From Deinococcus sp. KNUC1210 (GTDB lineage Bacteria > Deinococcota > Deinococci > Deinococcales > Deinococcaceae): a stretch of 64,000 nucleotides of DNA. Below, in pieces: positions 1 through 9,566 of this stretch. The translations under genes were made by a program, and so were the position numbers. Within the stretch, counting starts at the first letter, position 1. Each line of letters begins with the position of its first letter. The stretch covers positions 310,001 through 374,000 of the forward strand of contig NZ_CP092196.1 in NCBI RefSeq assembly GCF_022344005.1, written 5' to 3'. Under the pieces are notes generated by a model that ran no database searches, was not told the origin of the DNA, and was given only the letters and a program-made list of their open reading frames with translations.

Positions 1-457
1 TGGTCGCGCAGTAGGCGCCGATCATTGGGGACGCGACCAGACCAAGGGTACTGGAGACGCCGAGGATGTGTCCGCTGCCTTGTTGTCGCAGCAGGGGTAA
101 GGCAGCCTGAATGACGTGGAGGGTGCCGAAGTAGTTCGTATCGAACTGTGCGCGAACATCGGCGGCATTCGCCTCTTCCACTGTTCCAACCAGCGCGTAT
201 CCCGCGTTGTTCAGGACCACGTCCAACTTCCCGAAGTGGCCATGGGCCTGTTGAACGGCTGTCTTCGCCTGGTCGGCGTCCGTGACGTCAAGTTGCAGGC
301 AGAGGAGGGCGTTACCGAAACGTTCTTTGAGGTCGGCGAGATCAGCGAGGTTTCGTGCTGTCGCTGCCACGCGGTCGCCGCGTGTGAGTGCCGCCTCGGT
401 CCAGAGCCGTCCAAAGCCGCGTGATGCGCCGGTGATGAACCAGATTTTGCTGTGTAT
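1..457 (-). CDS. SDR family oxidoreductase, N-terminal part, cut by window edge
   Basis: Classical short-chain dehydrogenase/reductase, NAD(P)-dependent, substrate unknown. The protein opens HSKIWFITGASRGFGR, with the TGxxxGxG cofactor loop at residues 9-16 and NNAG at 83-86. The visible end GAYCAT carries the catalytic Tyr; the Lys of YxxxK would be the next codon outside the window. The start is odd: the codon correctly placed behind a perfect AGGAGGT is ATA, and an in-frame TAA lies two codons upstream, so no ATG, GTG or TTG is available there. Either ATA initiates or a G-to-A change has damaged the gene. The inverted repeat at 525-561 lies upstream. Confidence 0.8.
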   Translation of the reverse strand, partial: MHSKIWFITGASRGFGRLWTEAALTRGDRVAATARNLADLADLKERFGNALLCLQLDVTDADQAKTAVQQAHGHFGKLDVVLNNAGYALVGTVEEANAADVRAQFDTNYFGTLHVIQAALPLLRQQGSGHILGVSSTLGLVASPMIGAYCAT

Positions 458-524
458 CGGTTACCTCCTGTTTCACAGGCATGTGCTGTTGTCGGGATTG
501 GTCGTCATCGGGTCTGTGCTCCCT

Positions 525-561
525 CATTCGCGACTTGACATCATGCTCTTTGTCGCGAATG
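525..561. promoter_or_regulatory. Perfect inverted repeat upstream of the SDR gene (possible operator)
   Basis: CATTCGCGAC and its exact complement GTCGCGAATG are separated by 17 bp. The spacer begins with TTGACA. The size and symmetry fit a dimeric repressor site. No regulator gene is visible beside it, so the binding protein is unknown. Confidence 0.45.
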
Positions 562-628
562 ATGGCCAAAGATTAGGCGCCTATTTGGAACGCAGGTGAG
601 CGACGAACGTTCATGGTTGCCTGACCAG

Positions 629-1045
629 TCAAATGGATGTTGGTCTTGCAACCAGCTGCACACAGTGAGGCGGCCTGAGGAGCCCTTGATATGGCAGAGG
701 AAGCTGGCTGCACCTGCGAGTTCGAGGTCCAACCACGATCAACGGCCGCCCGTCACGCCACGTGATGTTCAGCAGGCACTGAATGTGCCCGTCGGCGGCC
801 CACACCGGGATACCGGCCATGGTCGTCGCGAAGTCTTTGCTGCACTTGTGCGTCATGGTGATGCCCAGCAGACGTGAGAGGCGTTCGGCATCCTCACCGA
901 ATGTCTCTAGGAAGGCGCTGCACTGAAACAGCAGGATGGTTTGGGGAAAACCTTCGGGCACTTGGTCGCGCATCTCCACGGACTGCTGCAACATCAGGGG
1001 GAGGGTGCCGGTCCCGCTGCCTTTCAGGCCATCGACGAAGCTCAT
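629..1045 (-). CDS. Hypothetical protein, uncertain
   Basis: A 138-residue reading frame with a reasonable composition over its first 100 residues (for example FPQTILLFQC and ETFGEDAERLSRLLG) but a Cys/Pro/Arg-rich tail that looks non-coding. I do not recognise a family. No good ribosome binding site precedes the ATG. The whole 600-1340 stretch holds only weak frames on both strands and may be decayed sequence. Confidence 0.3.
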   Translation of the reverse strand: MSFVDGLKGSGTGTLPLMLQQSVEMRDQVPEGFPQTILLFQCSAFLETFGEDAERLSRLLGITMTHKCSKDFATTMAGIPVWAADGHIQCLLNITWRDGRPLIVVGPRTRRCSQLPLPYQGLLRPPHCVQLVARPTSI

Positions 1046-1690
1046 GGCGCCGTCCTGGGGCGGTTTCTGAAGGCACGTCCTGCGTACAAGATGGCGTGTG
1101 GAGACGATTCTTCAGGGCTCGGGCACGTTTGAGGAGAGCATGCAACCGGGCTGGGATGAGCCGCGTGATGTGTGCTGGGTGCCTGTGTGGGATGTGCGCT
1201 CTGGCCACCGCTGGCGCTACAGGCGGGAGACAGCGGAGGAAGCCCGGCAACTGCAGGGGAGTGCCACCTTGCTCCAACTGCCGCTTGGGACAGCGGCGTT
1301 TCTCTTACGACCTACAGCGGATCACAGTGGGTGAGTGATGGGAAGTACTGGGTGCGTGGAAATCGCGGGGCGTTTCAGGAGGCGTTTGAGCTGTCGTGCA
1401 GGCACACGATCTGGAGGCGGCTTGGTGGTGCACCCACACCACGCTTGAGCGGAGGTAAGCGCAGGGGAGAGGAGCATGGCGGACACCAGAGGCTCGCGCC
1501 CATGCACGCCATTCCCGCCAGTGAGCGCCTTGAGCCGGACAGTGGCACCGAACGTCAAACGCCTCGTGGACCTGCCGATCGTCACTTGAAAGCAACGTTC
1601 GGCCCATCGGCCTGGGTCCAGCTGAAGACGCACTCCCAACGTCAGCGGAGCCGCTGCAGCGCGACCTCCATTTCTCTCCCAGAAATCGAG

Positions 1691-1702
1691 TACCTTGAAA
1701 AG
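1691..1702 (+). promoter_or_regulatory. Leaderless-type promoter (-10 TACCTT)
   Basis: TACCTT lies 6 nt before the ATG at 1703, the spacing typical of leaderless deinococcal transcripts (TANNNT box, transcription starting at or near the A of the start codon). No clear -35 is visible. Confidence 0.45.
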
Positions 1703-2263
1703 ATGAACAGCCTCCACTCGCTCATGTCCCCGTTCGCGGCCCTCGCGAAGGCCAGCGAACGCGAGCGGGCGCTCATCAGCGCACTGGAACTCGCGGTTCT
1801 CAACCGCCAGGACGTCACCCTCCCGAAGGTCAGCGGCCGCAAGAACGCCCGGCTGCTGGCCGCCGAGAAAGACGCCCTCCACCGGGCTAGCGAGTACGCC
1901 CGGCACCTGCGGGAACGCGAAGCGGGCCGCCCGGTAATGGAAAGGCCACGCGAGTACCCGTTCCCCTGCTGGCGTGAACTCCCGACGGTCGGGGAGCTGT
2001 TCATCGGCGAGGCCGGAGAGCCGCTGGAATGCATTGACGTGCTGTACGAAAACAGCGGCGAGCACGACGACCACACGCCGCACCTCCTGCTGGTGCTGCC
2101 GTCCTACGATCAGGACGACATCGACACCAACGAACTGACCCAGACGCTCGATCAGTTACGGCGGGTACCTGTCGTACCTGGCGGCCGTCAAACGACCCGA
2201 GCTCTTCAAGGTGAGTGTTCCGATCGTCGGCATCAGCGATCTCCAGCAGTTGTACGCCGATAA
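1703..2263 (+). CDS. Hypothetical protein with rearranged 3' end
   Basis: Starts MNSLHSLMSPFAALAKASER and runs as a charged, largely helical soluble protein; I do not recognise the family. The start is supported by the leaderless -10 box just upstream, and the long open stretch before it reads like non-coding DNA. From about 2150 the reading frame enters sequence that in another frame is the C-terminal domain of a prolyl oligopeptidase-type enzyme, so the last 37 or so residues (rich in Arg, Pro and Gln) are probably not native. The gene has therefore lost its own 3' end through a deletion or recombination. Confidence 0.5.
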   Translation: MNSLHSLMSPFAALAKASERERALISALELAVLNRQDVTLPKVSGRKNARLLAAEKDALHRASEYARHLREREAGRPVMERPREYPFPCWRELPTVGELFIGEAGEPLECIDVLYENSGEHDDHTPHLLLVLPSYDQDDIDTNELTQTLDQLRRVPVVPGGRQTTRALQGECSDRRHQRSPAVVRR

Positions 2264-2591
2264 CAGCCGCGACATGCCGCACCTGGAGTATTACTTCAAA
2301 GCGATGATGGGCGACCCGGTCACACAGGCAGCGCTGTGGCGCGACCGCAGCGCCATTACCCACGCCGCCCAGTTGCAGGCACACATGTTGATGATGCACG
2401 GCGTCAACGATCCACGCTGCCCGGTCAACCAGGCCCGCGGGTTCCGAGACGCGCTCCTGCAAGCCGGGCGAGAAGAGGGCCGCGACTTCGAGTACGTCGA
2501 GTTCGAGGACGAAGATCACTTCGCGGGCGACATCGCCGGGAAAACCCGTACCTTCCGCCTGCTGGTCGACTACCTGAACCGTCGCCTGTAG
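2151..2591 (+). pseudogene. Peptidase S9 (prolyl oligopeptidase) C-terminal remnant
   Basis: Begins abruptly with ISYGGYLSYLAAVKRPELFK, the nucleophile motif of S9 serine peptidases, and continues to a normal C-terminus. All three catalytic positions can be seen: Ser in SYGG, Asp in HGVNDPRCP and His in EDHFAG. The N-terminal beta-propeller and half of the hydrolase domain are missing, and there is no start codon before the nucleophile, so this is a fragment. It is fused out of frame to the preceding hypothetical gene, which makes 2150 a clear breakpoint. Confidence 0.75.
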
Positions 2592-2751
2592 GCACGCACC
2601 CACCAGGCCGGCGACGAACCGCGTGTTGAACTTCAGCGCTTGCCGCCGGGCAAGAGGCGCCGACGATCACCGCACACCTCGACGAATTCGACCATTCAAA
2701 AACACACCCGCCTCCGCCGAGTGGCGGGCAGCAGGCTCAGTGAGGCGATCG

Positions 2752-3498
2752 ATGAAACCCCAGAAAGGACAATGGGAAGCACTCGGGCAGTGGGGTGACG
2801 ACGCGATCCGCCTCGAACCGCTCACGGGCGGGGTCGCCAACGACGTGTGGAGCGTCCGCGTCAACGGGCGGCTCGCGGTCGGTCGTCTCGGTACCCGCAG
2901 CGACGCTGACCTGGCGTGGGAAAGCGAGCTGCTCCAACACCTCGACCGTCACGGTCTGACTGTGCCGACGCCGATCCCCACCTTGGACGGCAGACTGTTC
3001 GTCGACGGATTGGTCATCATGCCCTTCCTGGAGGGCCAACCCCCCGAAACGGAAGTCGACTGGCGGCGAGCGGCCGACGTGCTGCGCCGGCTGCATGCGC
3101 TCACTGCGGACTGGCCGCAGCGCCCGGGCTGGCGATCCTCGATTGATCTCCTGCACGCGGAGACGTGCACGAAGATCGACCTCAGGGCGATGCCGGCGGA
3201 AGGTGTCGCGCGCTGCCGAGCGGCGTGGGCGAGACTCGTTGGCAGCGCGCGGTGCGTCGTGCACGGGGATCCTAACCCGGGCAACATCCGCATGACAGCT
3301 GATCGGGTGGCGCTCATCGATTGGGACGAGGCCCACCTCGACGTTCCTGACCTCGACTTGGTGCTGCCGCACAACGCGGCAGATCTCGACGCTCACTCGT
3401 ACGAGATCGCGGCACAAGCGTCGGCGGCATGGGAAGCCGCTGTCTGCTGGGACGATGCGTATTCAGTGTCGCGGCTGGCCGAAGTTCGTCCAGTCTGA
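2752..3498 (+). CDS. Aminoglycoside phosphotransferase (APH) family kinase
   Basis: Protein-kinase-like small-molecule phosphotransferase of about 248 residues. The catalytic loop reads VVHGDPNPGNIR and the metal-binding segment ALIDWDEAHLD, matching the family HGDxxxxN and D-W-D pattern; the N-lobe has LTGGVANDVW where the P-loop is expected. The start at MKPQKGQWEALG was chosen because the residues upstream look non-coding and a short GAGG lies just before it. Family members phosphorylate antibiotics, choline, homoserine or sugars; the substrate cannot be told from sequence. The gene stands alone on its strand. Confidence 0.75.
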   Translation: MKPQKGQWEALGQWGDDAIRLEPLTGGVANDVWSVRVNGRLAVGRLGTRSDADLAWESELLQHLDRHGLTVPTPIPTLDGRLFVDGLVIMPFLEGQPPETEVDWRRAADVLRRLHALTADWPQRPGWRSSIDLLHAETCTKIDLRAMPAEGVARCRAAWARLVGSARCVVHGDPNPGNIRMTADRVALIDWDEAHLDVPDLDLVLPHNAADLDAHSYEIAAQASAAWEAAVCWDDAYSVSRLAEVRPV

Positions 3499-3752
3499 GC
3501 TGGGACTGGCCATCGCACAGCCCGATTTGGGGAATGACAAGCCCATCCCCCTGCCCGTTCCCCGCTCCCGCCCTCGCCTTGGCATGGTGAAGACACGGGC
3601 GTCGAAGGCGTCGCTGGAACAAGGCAGGCGAAGGAAGTTCCCCGGCTGTCGATATTTCTGAGCGTCCCCTCAGCATGCACTTCACGCCAGTATGTTGTAA
3701 ACATGCAGACCCTCGCTCCAGTGGATGAGGATTTCGTCTGGCTTCAGGAACC

Positions 3753-3808
3753 TCCCACCCGTTTGCTCTATGGCAGTGACGCGTGAACAACGTACGCAGG
3801 TATCAATA
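3753..3808 (+). mobile_element. IS630-family 3' end remnant with terminal repeat
   Basis: Encodes PPTRLLYGSDA and a stop, the same end as the intact IS630 transposase at 62650-63675 (a 23-bp stretch is identical). Reading outward, the stop is followed by TACGCAGGTATCAATA, the terminal repeat that also bounds the intact copy at 63677-63692. The rest of the element is gone; 3499-3752 holds no recognisable gene. Confidence 0.65.
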
Positions 3809-3861
3809 CTTTGTAGTAAACCAGATTTTCCGGATAGGCTTTTAGCCTACCGTGACGCCAG

Positions 3862-3877
3862 TTGAGGCAACACAACC
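3862..3877. repeat. Solitary IS6-type terminal repeat
   Basis: TTGAGGCAACACAACC matches 15 of 16 bases of the right end of the IS6 copies at 14527 and 16618. No transposase sequence adjoins it. Confidence 0.5.
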
Positions 3878-3924
3878 GTTGAGCCGGCGCAGGAAGTACC
3901 TGCTCCAGATCCCCGCTTGAAACA

Positions 3925-5858
3925 TCACCTGTGTTCGGCCTGCACGGAAGGTAACTGACCAAGCTCCGTTCGGAGTGCCTCGGTGGCCGCGATGAGCTCG
4001 GCCAGTTGCCTTCGGAGGAGGCCGACGCGGCCCGGCTGCTTGACCTGTAGCTGCGCCTGCATTGCCAGAAGCGCTGCGGCGTTTGCATTGAGTGTTTCCA
4101 GGAGGGAGCGTGCTCGTCCTTTCGAAAGGTCGTTCGGCCAGTGCGGCTCCACCAGCGATGCCTGAAGCAGATCGTCAGCACGCAAGCGCCACCTTCGTGC
4201 GTGGCCCCGGCATTCATTCACCCTTTCCTCAACCCCACCCTCAAGAACGCTCGCGAGGCCCTGCGCGTACTCGAGTTGCGCCGTCACTGCCTCCCACAGC
4301 ACCTCCCCAACATGGACCGCCTGCCACGTCGGCCACATCAGGTAGCTTCCCAAGGCAATGCTTCCCCCGAGCAGGGTGGCCAGCAGGCGATGCGTTCCCG
4401 TTTCGATGATCTGCTGCGGCCCTCCCGCCACACTGAGCGACAGAAGGATGTACAGCGTGATGACGCTCGAAAATACTGCATAGTTGGTGAGGAACAGCGC
4501 GTACGACAGCCATGCAGTCAGGATCAACATACCGTCCAGCAGGAATCCGGTGGGCTGGATCGTCCTCATGATGAGGAACGCGACACTCACACCAACGAGC
4601 GTTCCAGCGATGCGGGTGATGCCACGGTGCACCGTGACAGCGAATTCTGGCCGCAGAATCAAGCACACTGTCAGGGGAATCCAGTATCCGTTCGGAATCC
4701 TGAATACGCTCTCGGCGGCTGTCGCCAGGGTTACCGCGAGGGTGAAGCGCACCACATGACCCCGCAGGATGGGGTGCCAGACTCGAACAGGTGAGGCGGT
4801 CCATGAAGCGATGGAGACATGACCTGTCGGGGTGACTGGTTGGACACCTGCGGAGAGCACTGGGCCGAGGTGGAACTGCTGCACCAGAATACCCAGCCAG
4901 TAAATATACTCACGCTGTGCGGCATGGCCTTCGGAGGAAAAACGCTGTTCGAGGTCACGCGCTGTGTGTTCGAACACCTGGAGATGAGCGGGACGAAATT
5001 GAGGGAACTGCCCTTTTCTGACCTGCGGCACCGCTTCCTGGAGGAGAGCTTCCAGCGTCTTCTGGGTCGCATTTGCGTTTCTCTCCCCGCTGGGCCAGTT
5101 TGCCGGAGAGAGGCATCGGCACTGGCAAGGCCGACCAACGCTGCGTGCAGTCCTTCGCTCAACTGGAACGCCTGTCGGAGGACATGGTGGGCAGGACGAC
5201 CTTCAGCGTGTCGAGCATCGGTGAGAATCGTGGCTGCATTCTGTAAAGGCAGGACATCCGGGAGACGGTTGGCCTGCGCTTCAGAGAGGGAGGCGACAAA
5301 CAGCAGGAGGCTCTCGAACGCGGCCGCCACAGCGTTGCATTCGGCCCGCCGAGGATTGAGTGGCCAGATCATGATCAACAGCAGCGTCTGAATGATTCCT
5401 CCACCCAGTACCAGGGCGCCCGTACCGAGCAGGCCGAGCTGCGGATTCGGAAATCCCATCAGCAGCGTCTGGATGGTGAACGCCTGAATGATGACCGTCG
5501 TGCTTCCGACCGGCGTGGCCGTGAAGCGTGCCAGGAAGCTGCTCAGCAGCGCGACACCGATGACAGTCACGATCAAGCTGTGGCTGAGGAGTTCTCCCAG
5601 CGCAGCCGAAACCGCCATCGCCACGCTGGCAGTGAGCATCATCCGGAGTCGGGTTCGGTACACGCCGTGGAAGGACGCCATGCCTGCCATCAGTGCACCA
5701 AGCGCCGCCACCACCCCCCACAGCAGATGGCCGATTCCCGCTCCTACAAGAAGCGGGATAGCGACCCCGATCGTTGAACGAACGGCCAGCCATGGACGAA
5801 TCTGAGACACATTCAGCCGAATGGCCGAGCGGATGATCAAGGAGCGCCGGGTCACCAT
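3925..5858 (-). pseudogene. FUSC family membrane protein, frameshifted
   Basis: Aromatic-acid exporter-like (FUSC/YccS type) inner-membrane protein of about 644 residues if the break is ignored. The N-terminal half carries a block of hydrophobic helices (VAIPLLVGAGIGHLLWGVVAA, GVALLSSFLARF and others), then a soluble helical stretch, then a second membrane block (LPLT region GYWIPLTVCLILRPEF, FLLDGMLILTAWLSYAL) and a helical tail: the usual duplicated architecture. A single missing base near 5071-5080, beside runs of A and T, splits it into two frames; both halves are otherwise clean, so the lesion is recent or an assembly error. It stands alone on its strand. Confidence 0.75.
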
Positions 5859-5984
5859 TACAGCGAAGGGTAGCTGAGTTGTGGGTTCAGGGAAGGGACA
5901 TATCGGAATTGCCCTGCGTCAGGTGCACAAGCTAGCAGATGTTCTGAGGGGTGTGTTGCCTGAACTTGGCTCTCTACAGAAAGT

Positions 5985-6062
5985 AGGCAGGGGAAACTGA
6001 GAATCAGTCCCTGCCGCGACAGTTGATCAGGTTTGGAACGCCTGCGGCTGCTTGTTCTTCAA
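5985..6062 (-). mobile_element. IS6-family transposase C-terminal remnant
   Basis: Reads QAFQT-stop-STVAAG, against QAFQTW-SxVAAG at the end of the transposases at 14583 and 16674, with the same GC-rich hairpin beside it. Nothing else of the element survives. Confidence 0.5.
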
Positions 6063-6078
6063 GTGTCGGCGGACGTGT

Positions 6079-6312
6079 TATCGATACCTGCATCAGTTGG
6101 GGACGGGTAACTGGGGTGTATCCATAGGTGGAAGCTTGCTCCCCCACTCGCGCGCTGAAAGCAAGACATGACCTACCTATTGATACCTGCAGATGTTGGT
6201 CACACCTTTACTTCCATCGAGCCATCGGTGAGGGCAGTCAAATGGTATACGAGTCAGCCTTACAGACAGCAAGCCAAGAGGTCAAGCTGTCCCGAACGTA
6301 TGTAGGTGTCAA
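6079..6312. repeat. Two decayed IS630-derived miniature elements
   Basis: GATACCTGCATCAGTTGGGG at 6082 matches the transposase-start end of the IS630 at 62625-63692. A second unit opens with TTGATACCTGCAGATGTTGG at 6180, which matches the opposite end (compare 44637 and 31496), and closes with GTATGTAGGTGTCAATA near 6312. Neither unit has coding capacity. Together with the IS6 remnant they fill most of the 5859-6505 gap; I see no gene there. Confidence 0.5.
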
Positions 6313-6505
6313 TAGGTCTACCGTTGACCTCAGCGCTGTCCTGCTCTGCGAACACTTCTCGCTGCTGACCAGTTGAGTGTGGCCGCTCTGAGCTCGAGCC
6401 CCTCACGGCAGGTCTTGCGATGCTGTCGCTCTCACCATCATGAACCGGACCCCAAGATTCCGAGCGGGACTCACTTCCCTCTGCAAGGTATCCTGAGCGG
6501 CACGC

Positions 6506-8719
6506 ATGACCGCTGATCACCGCGCCGCGCCCCTCCCTGGTGACCCGCTCTTCCTGCAGCCGGGTGAGATGGCCGCGCGGATACGCGACTTCGACTGGAC
6601 CTCCACCCTCGGTTCGCCCAGCACGTGGTCGGCCCCGCTGCGCACCTACGTCCACCTGATGCTCGCGTCCAAGCAGCCGATGTACCTCGCGTGGTCGCAC
6701 GAACTTATCGCGCTTTACAACGACGCGTACTGCCCCATCCTCGGGGATAAGCACCCCGCCGCGCTTGGCAAACGCACCGCCGACATCTTCGGGCAGGACG
6801 GCTACCCCGGTCTCAAACCTATCTTTGACGCCGCCCTCAGGGGAGAGAGCGCCGCGTTTGAGAACCTGCTCGTCCCCCTTGTCCGCGACGGGTACATGGA
6901 GGAGTGCTACTTCGACGTCAGTTACACCCCGGTGTACGTCGATCATCATGTAGCCGGGGTCTTCTCCTCCATCACGGAGACGACGGAGCGCGTGCTCGCC
7001 GCGCGGCGTACCCGCACCCTCGCCGCGCTCACTGACGCCCTCCTGGGCGCGCGTCACCTTGACCCCACCATCCAGGCCGCTCTCCACGTGGCGGAGGACA
7101 ACGTTCAGGACCTTCCCTTCCTCCTGCTGTACCTCGCGGATGGGCAGGGAGAGGACCGTCTGATCAGCTCGGTCGGTCTGGGTGACGAGGCCCTCGCGGC
7201 TTGGCGCACCCCGCCCACGGCGTGGCGGAGGACGCGAGAACCGAGCGTGCTCCCCACCCTGCCGCTCGCGGTCGGGCCCTGGCCGGAACCCGTGACGACA
7301 CTCGCGGTCTTACCGCTCACGGCCCTGGGAGAAGAACGGCGGCTGGGCCACCTGGTTGTGGGCCTCAATCCACGCAAGCACCTCGACGAGCCGTACCGGG
7401 CCTTTCTGCGGCTGTTCAGCGGGCAGCTCGCCACCGCGGTACGCAATGCCGAGCTGATGGAGGAGCTGCAGCAGCGGAACACGGAACTTGACGCGCGCAA
7501 CCGGGCGCTGAGCGCCTTCGAGGAGTGGACGCACGACCTGACCCTCGACCATGACGTGTACACGCTGGTCGAACGCGCCCAAACGCTGATCGGCAGCCTG
7601 ATTCCCCTGAACGCCCTCGTGTACTACGAACGCGACGGTGACCGGTGGTTCGTGAAGCGCATGCTGGGTGAATTTGGCAGTGAGGGGCTACGCGCCGCGC
7701 ACGTGGCGGGCCTGCCGCACGCCACCACCGGCAACCTCCGCACACCCTACGAGACAGGCGAGACGTACTACCAGGAGGTGTATGACGCGGAGGTGGACCA
7801 CCTGGAGCCCCACATGACGCACGTGACCGCCACGGCGATGGTGCCGCTCAAGACCTCGCGGGGGGTGCGGGGCGTGCTGGGGTTTGCGATGTTCGGGCGG
7901 GGGGGCTGGTCGGATGCCGAACGCACGATCGTCGAGACAGTCGGGCGCAGCTTGAGCTTGGCACTCGACCGGGCGGAGCAGGTGGCGGACCTGGCGCGGG
8001 AGCGTGAACGGCTCGCCGGGAGGACGGTGGAACTCGCGAGCGCCAACGAGGAGCTCGAAGCGTTCGCGTACTCGGTGTCACATGACCTGCGCACGCCCGT
8101 GCGGCACATCCTCAGCTTCAACCAGCTGCTCCGCGGGGCTCTGGGCACGGAGGTGGACGTCAAGGCGGCCCGGTACCTGGAGGTGGTGGAGCAGTCGGCG
8201 GTGCGGATGAACACCCTGATCGACGCGATGCTGGACCTGTCGCGCTCCTCCCGCCTCCCGATGCAGGTGAGGCTGGTGGACCTCTCGATGCTGGTCGCGT
8301 CGATCCGAACGGAGCTCAAAGCGGATCTGCTGGATCGGCAGATGGAGTGGCGAGTGTCGGCCCTGCCGCTCGTGCTGGGCGATCATGACTTGCTGCGTCA
8401 GGTGCTGCTCAACCTGCTCTCGAACGCGGTGAAGTACACCCGTACCCGCGAGCAGGCCGTGATCGAGGTGTGGGCGGAGGAACGTGATACGGCGTGGGCG
8501 GTGCGGGTGAAGGACAACGGGGTGGGGTTCAACCCGCAGTACGCGAACAAGTTGTTCGGGGTGTTCCAGAGGCTCCATCGTCAGGAAGAGTTCGAGGGGA
8601 CCGGGGTAGGGCTGGCGAACGTGCGGCGGATCGTTTCCCGGCACGGCGGGCAGGTCTGGGCACAGGGATCCCCGGACGCTGGGGCGACGTTCGGGTTCAC
8701 CTTGCCGAAGCAGGTGTAG
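6506..8719 (+). CDS. Sensor histidine kinase with PAS and GAF sensory domains
   Basis: Soluble 737-residue two-component kinase. Residues about 1-165 look like a PAS-type input domain (ALYNDAYCPILGDKHP), followed by two GAF-like domains (about 170-320 and 335-500), a coiled stretch, a HisKA dimerisation domain and a HATPase domain. The phospho-accepting His is residue 526 in SVSHDLRTPVRH; the N box is NLLSNAVKYTR, with G boxes DNGVGF and GTGVGL. There is no membrane segment, so the signal is probably cytoplasmic; the order resembles phytochrome-related kinases, but no bilin-binding Cys was assigned. No response regulator lies beside it. TATCCT 11 nt before the ATG may be its -10 box. Confidence 0.9.
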   Translation: MTADHRAAPLPGDPLFLQPGEMAARIRDFDWTSTLGSPSTWSAPLRTYVHLMLASKQPMYLAWSHELIALYNDAYCPILGDKHPAALGKRTADIFGQDGYPGLKPIFDAALRGESAAFENLLVPLVRDGYMEECYFDVSYTPVYVDHHVAGVFSSITETTERVLAARRTRTLAALTDALLGARHLDPTIQAALHVAEDNVQDLPFLLLYLADGQGEDRLISSVGLGDEALAAWRTPPTAWRRTREPSVLPTLPLAVGPWPEPVTTLAVLPLTALGEERRLGHLVVGLNPRKHLDEPYRAFLRLFSGQLATAVRNAELMEELQQRNTELDARNRALSAFEEWTHDLTLDHDVYTLVERAQTLIGSLIPLNALVYYERDGDRWFVKRMLGEFGSEGLRAAHVAGLPHATTGNLRTPYETGETYYQEVYDAEVDHLEPHMTHVTATAMVPLKTSRGVRGVLGFAMFGRGGWSDAERTIVETVGRSLSLALDRAEQVADLARERERLAGRTVELASANEELEAFAYSVSHDLRTPVRHILSFNQLLRGALGTEVDVKAARYLEVVEQSAVRMNTLIDAMLDLSRSSRLPMQVRLVDLSMLVASIRTELKADLLDRQMEWRVSALPLVLGDHDLLRQVLLNLLSNAVKYTRTREQAVIEVWAEERDTAWAVRVKDNGVGFNPQYANKLFGVFQRLHRQEEFEGTGVGLANVRRIVSRHGGQVWAQGSPDAGATFGFTLPKQV

Positions 8720-8783
8720 CGGAGCGTGGTCCTTGGACTGTTCACAGGGTTCTGGCAACTTAATGGCTAGGGGCCGAGTGAGA

Positions 8784-8816
8784 GAAGTAGCCGTCTGAAG
8801 TTCAGACGGCTACTTC
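8784..8816. terminator. Perfect hairpin over the transposase stop codon
   Basis: 16-bp arms GAAGTAGCCGTCTGAA / TTCAGACGGCTACTTC around a single G. It contains the transposase TGA. It could end transposase transcription and also the histidine kinase message arriving from the left. Confidence 0.6.
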
Positions 8817-9513
8817 AACGGCATTCTGCCATGCCAGATGGGCACGGTGCTGGTTCGAGCTTCGGAGGTGGGCGGGAATGGTCGTGCGGGTGTGCTGGTG
8901 GAGGTTCAAAACGCGGGCATGTAGGGCCAGGAATTCCTGTGCTCGTCTTCGGTTCTTGAAGCCGATCTGGCTTCGTTCCTGCTGTCGGGTAGGGCGAAGG
9001 GATTGCTCAATCAGATTGTTGTAGCGCGCCGTTGAGATGACTTGGACGTGCTCCACGCTGTAGAGCGCGGGAAGTTCCCGAAGAGCTGCTCCGTAGCTCC
9101 ACAGCTTGTCGGTGTGGATCACGTCTGGCACGTCGTAATTCACTCACAGTCTTCTAAGAAAAGTCTTCGCCGCCTGAGTGTCTCGCCGCGCTTGTAACAG
9201 GAGGTCGAGAACCGCGCCAGAGTCATCAATGGCCCGCCATCACCAGAATTTCTTGCCCCTGATCTCAATGCAGACTTCATCCAGAAACCACCGCGAACCC
9301 CGGCGGGGTTCACGGTGCCGCAGCTCCTCGGTGAGGAGCTGCGGCAAATTTGATGTTCCGCTGGCGCAGCGTTTCGGGGCAGTCAAGTCAGCCACGCTGG
9401 TGGAGCAACTCTTGGACGTCACGCTGACTGAGAGAGAAGCGGTGATAGAGCCAAAGAGCGTACTGGATGATGCTCAGCGGAAATCGAGAGCGGGAGGGCT
9501 TACGGTCAGTCAC
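8802..9513 (-). pseudogene. IS6-family transposase, several frameshifts
   Basis: Starts GTG as VTDRKPSRSRFPLSIIQ at 9513 and ends WQNAVEVAV at 8802. The C-terminal third is clean (DVIHTDKLWSYGAALRELP to the end, with catalytic Asp in HTDK and Glu in NLIEQ). The middle, including the WFLDEVC Asp, is spread over other frames with internal stops. Not functional as read. Confidence 0.7.
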
Positions 9514-9566
9514 GGACAATGAGCCTACCTCGCTTAACTTGCCAGAACCCGTCTGGGAAGGTGAAC

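Larger units (their letters stand above)
8747..9550. mobile_element. IS6-family insertion sequence, degenerate
   Basis: Bounded by inverted repeats GGGTTCTGGCAACTTAA (8747) and TTAACTTGCCAGAACCC (9534-9550), 804 bp in all. The ends differ from those of the other IS6 copies here (GGTTGTGTTGCCTTAA), so it is a different IS. No direct repeat flanks it. Confidence 0.7.

Noticed and set aside
1172..1702. N-terminal extension of the hypothetical gene at 1703
   Set aside because: Open only because of base composition; the residues look random and a leaderless promoter lies at 1691.
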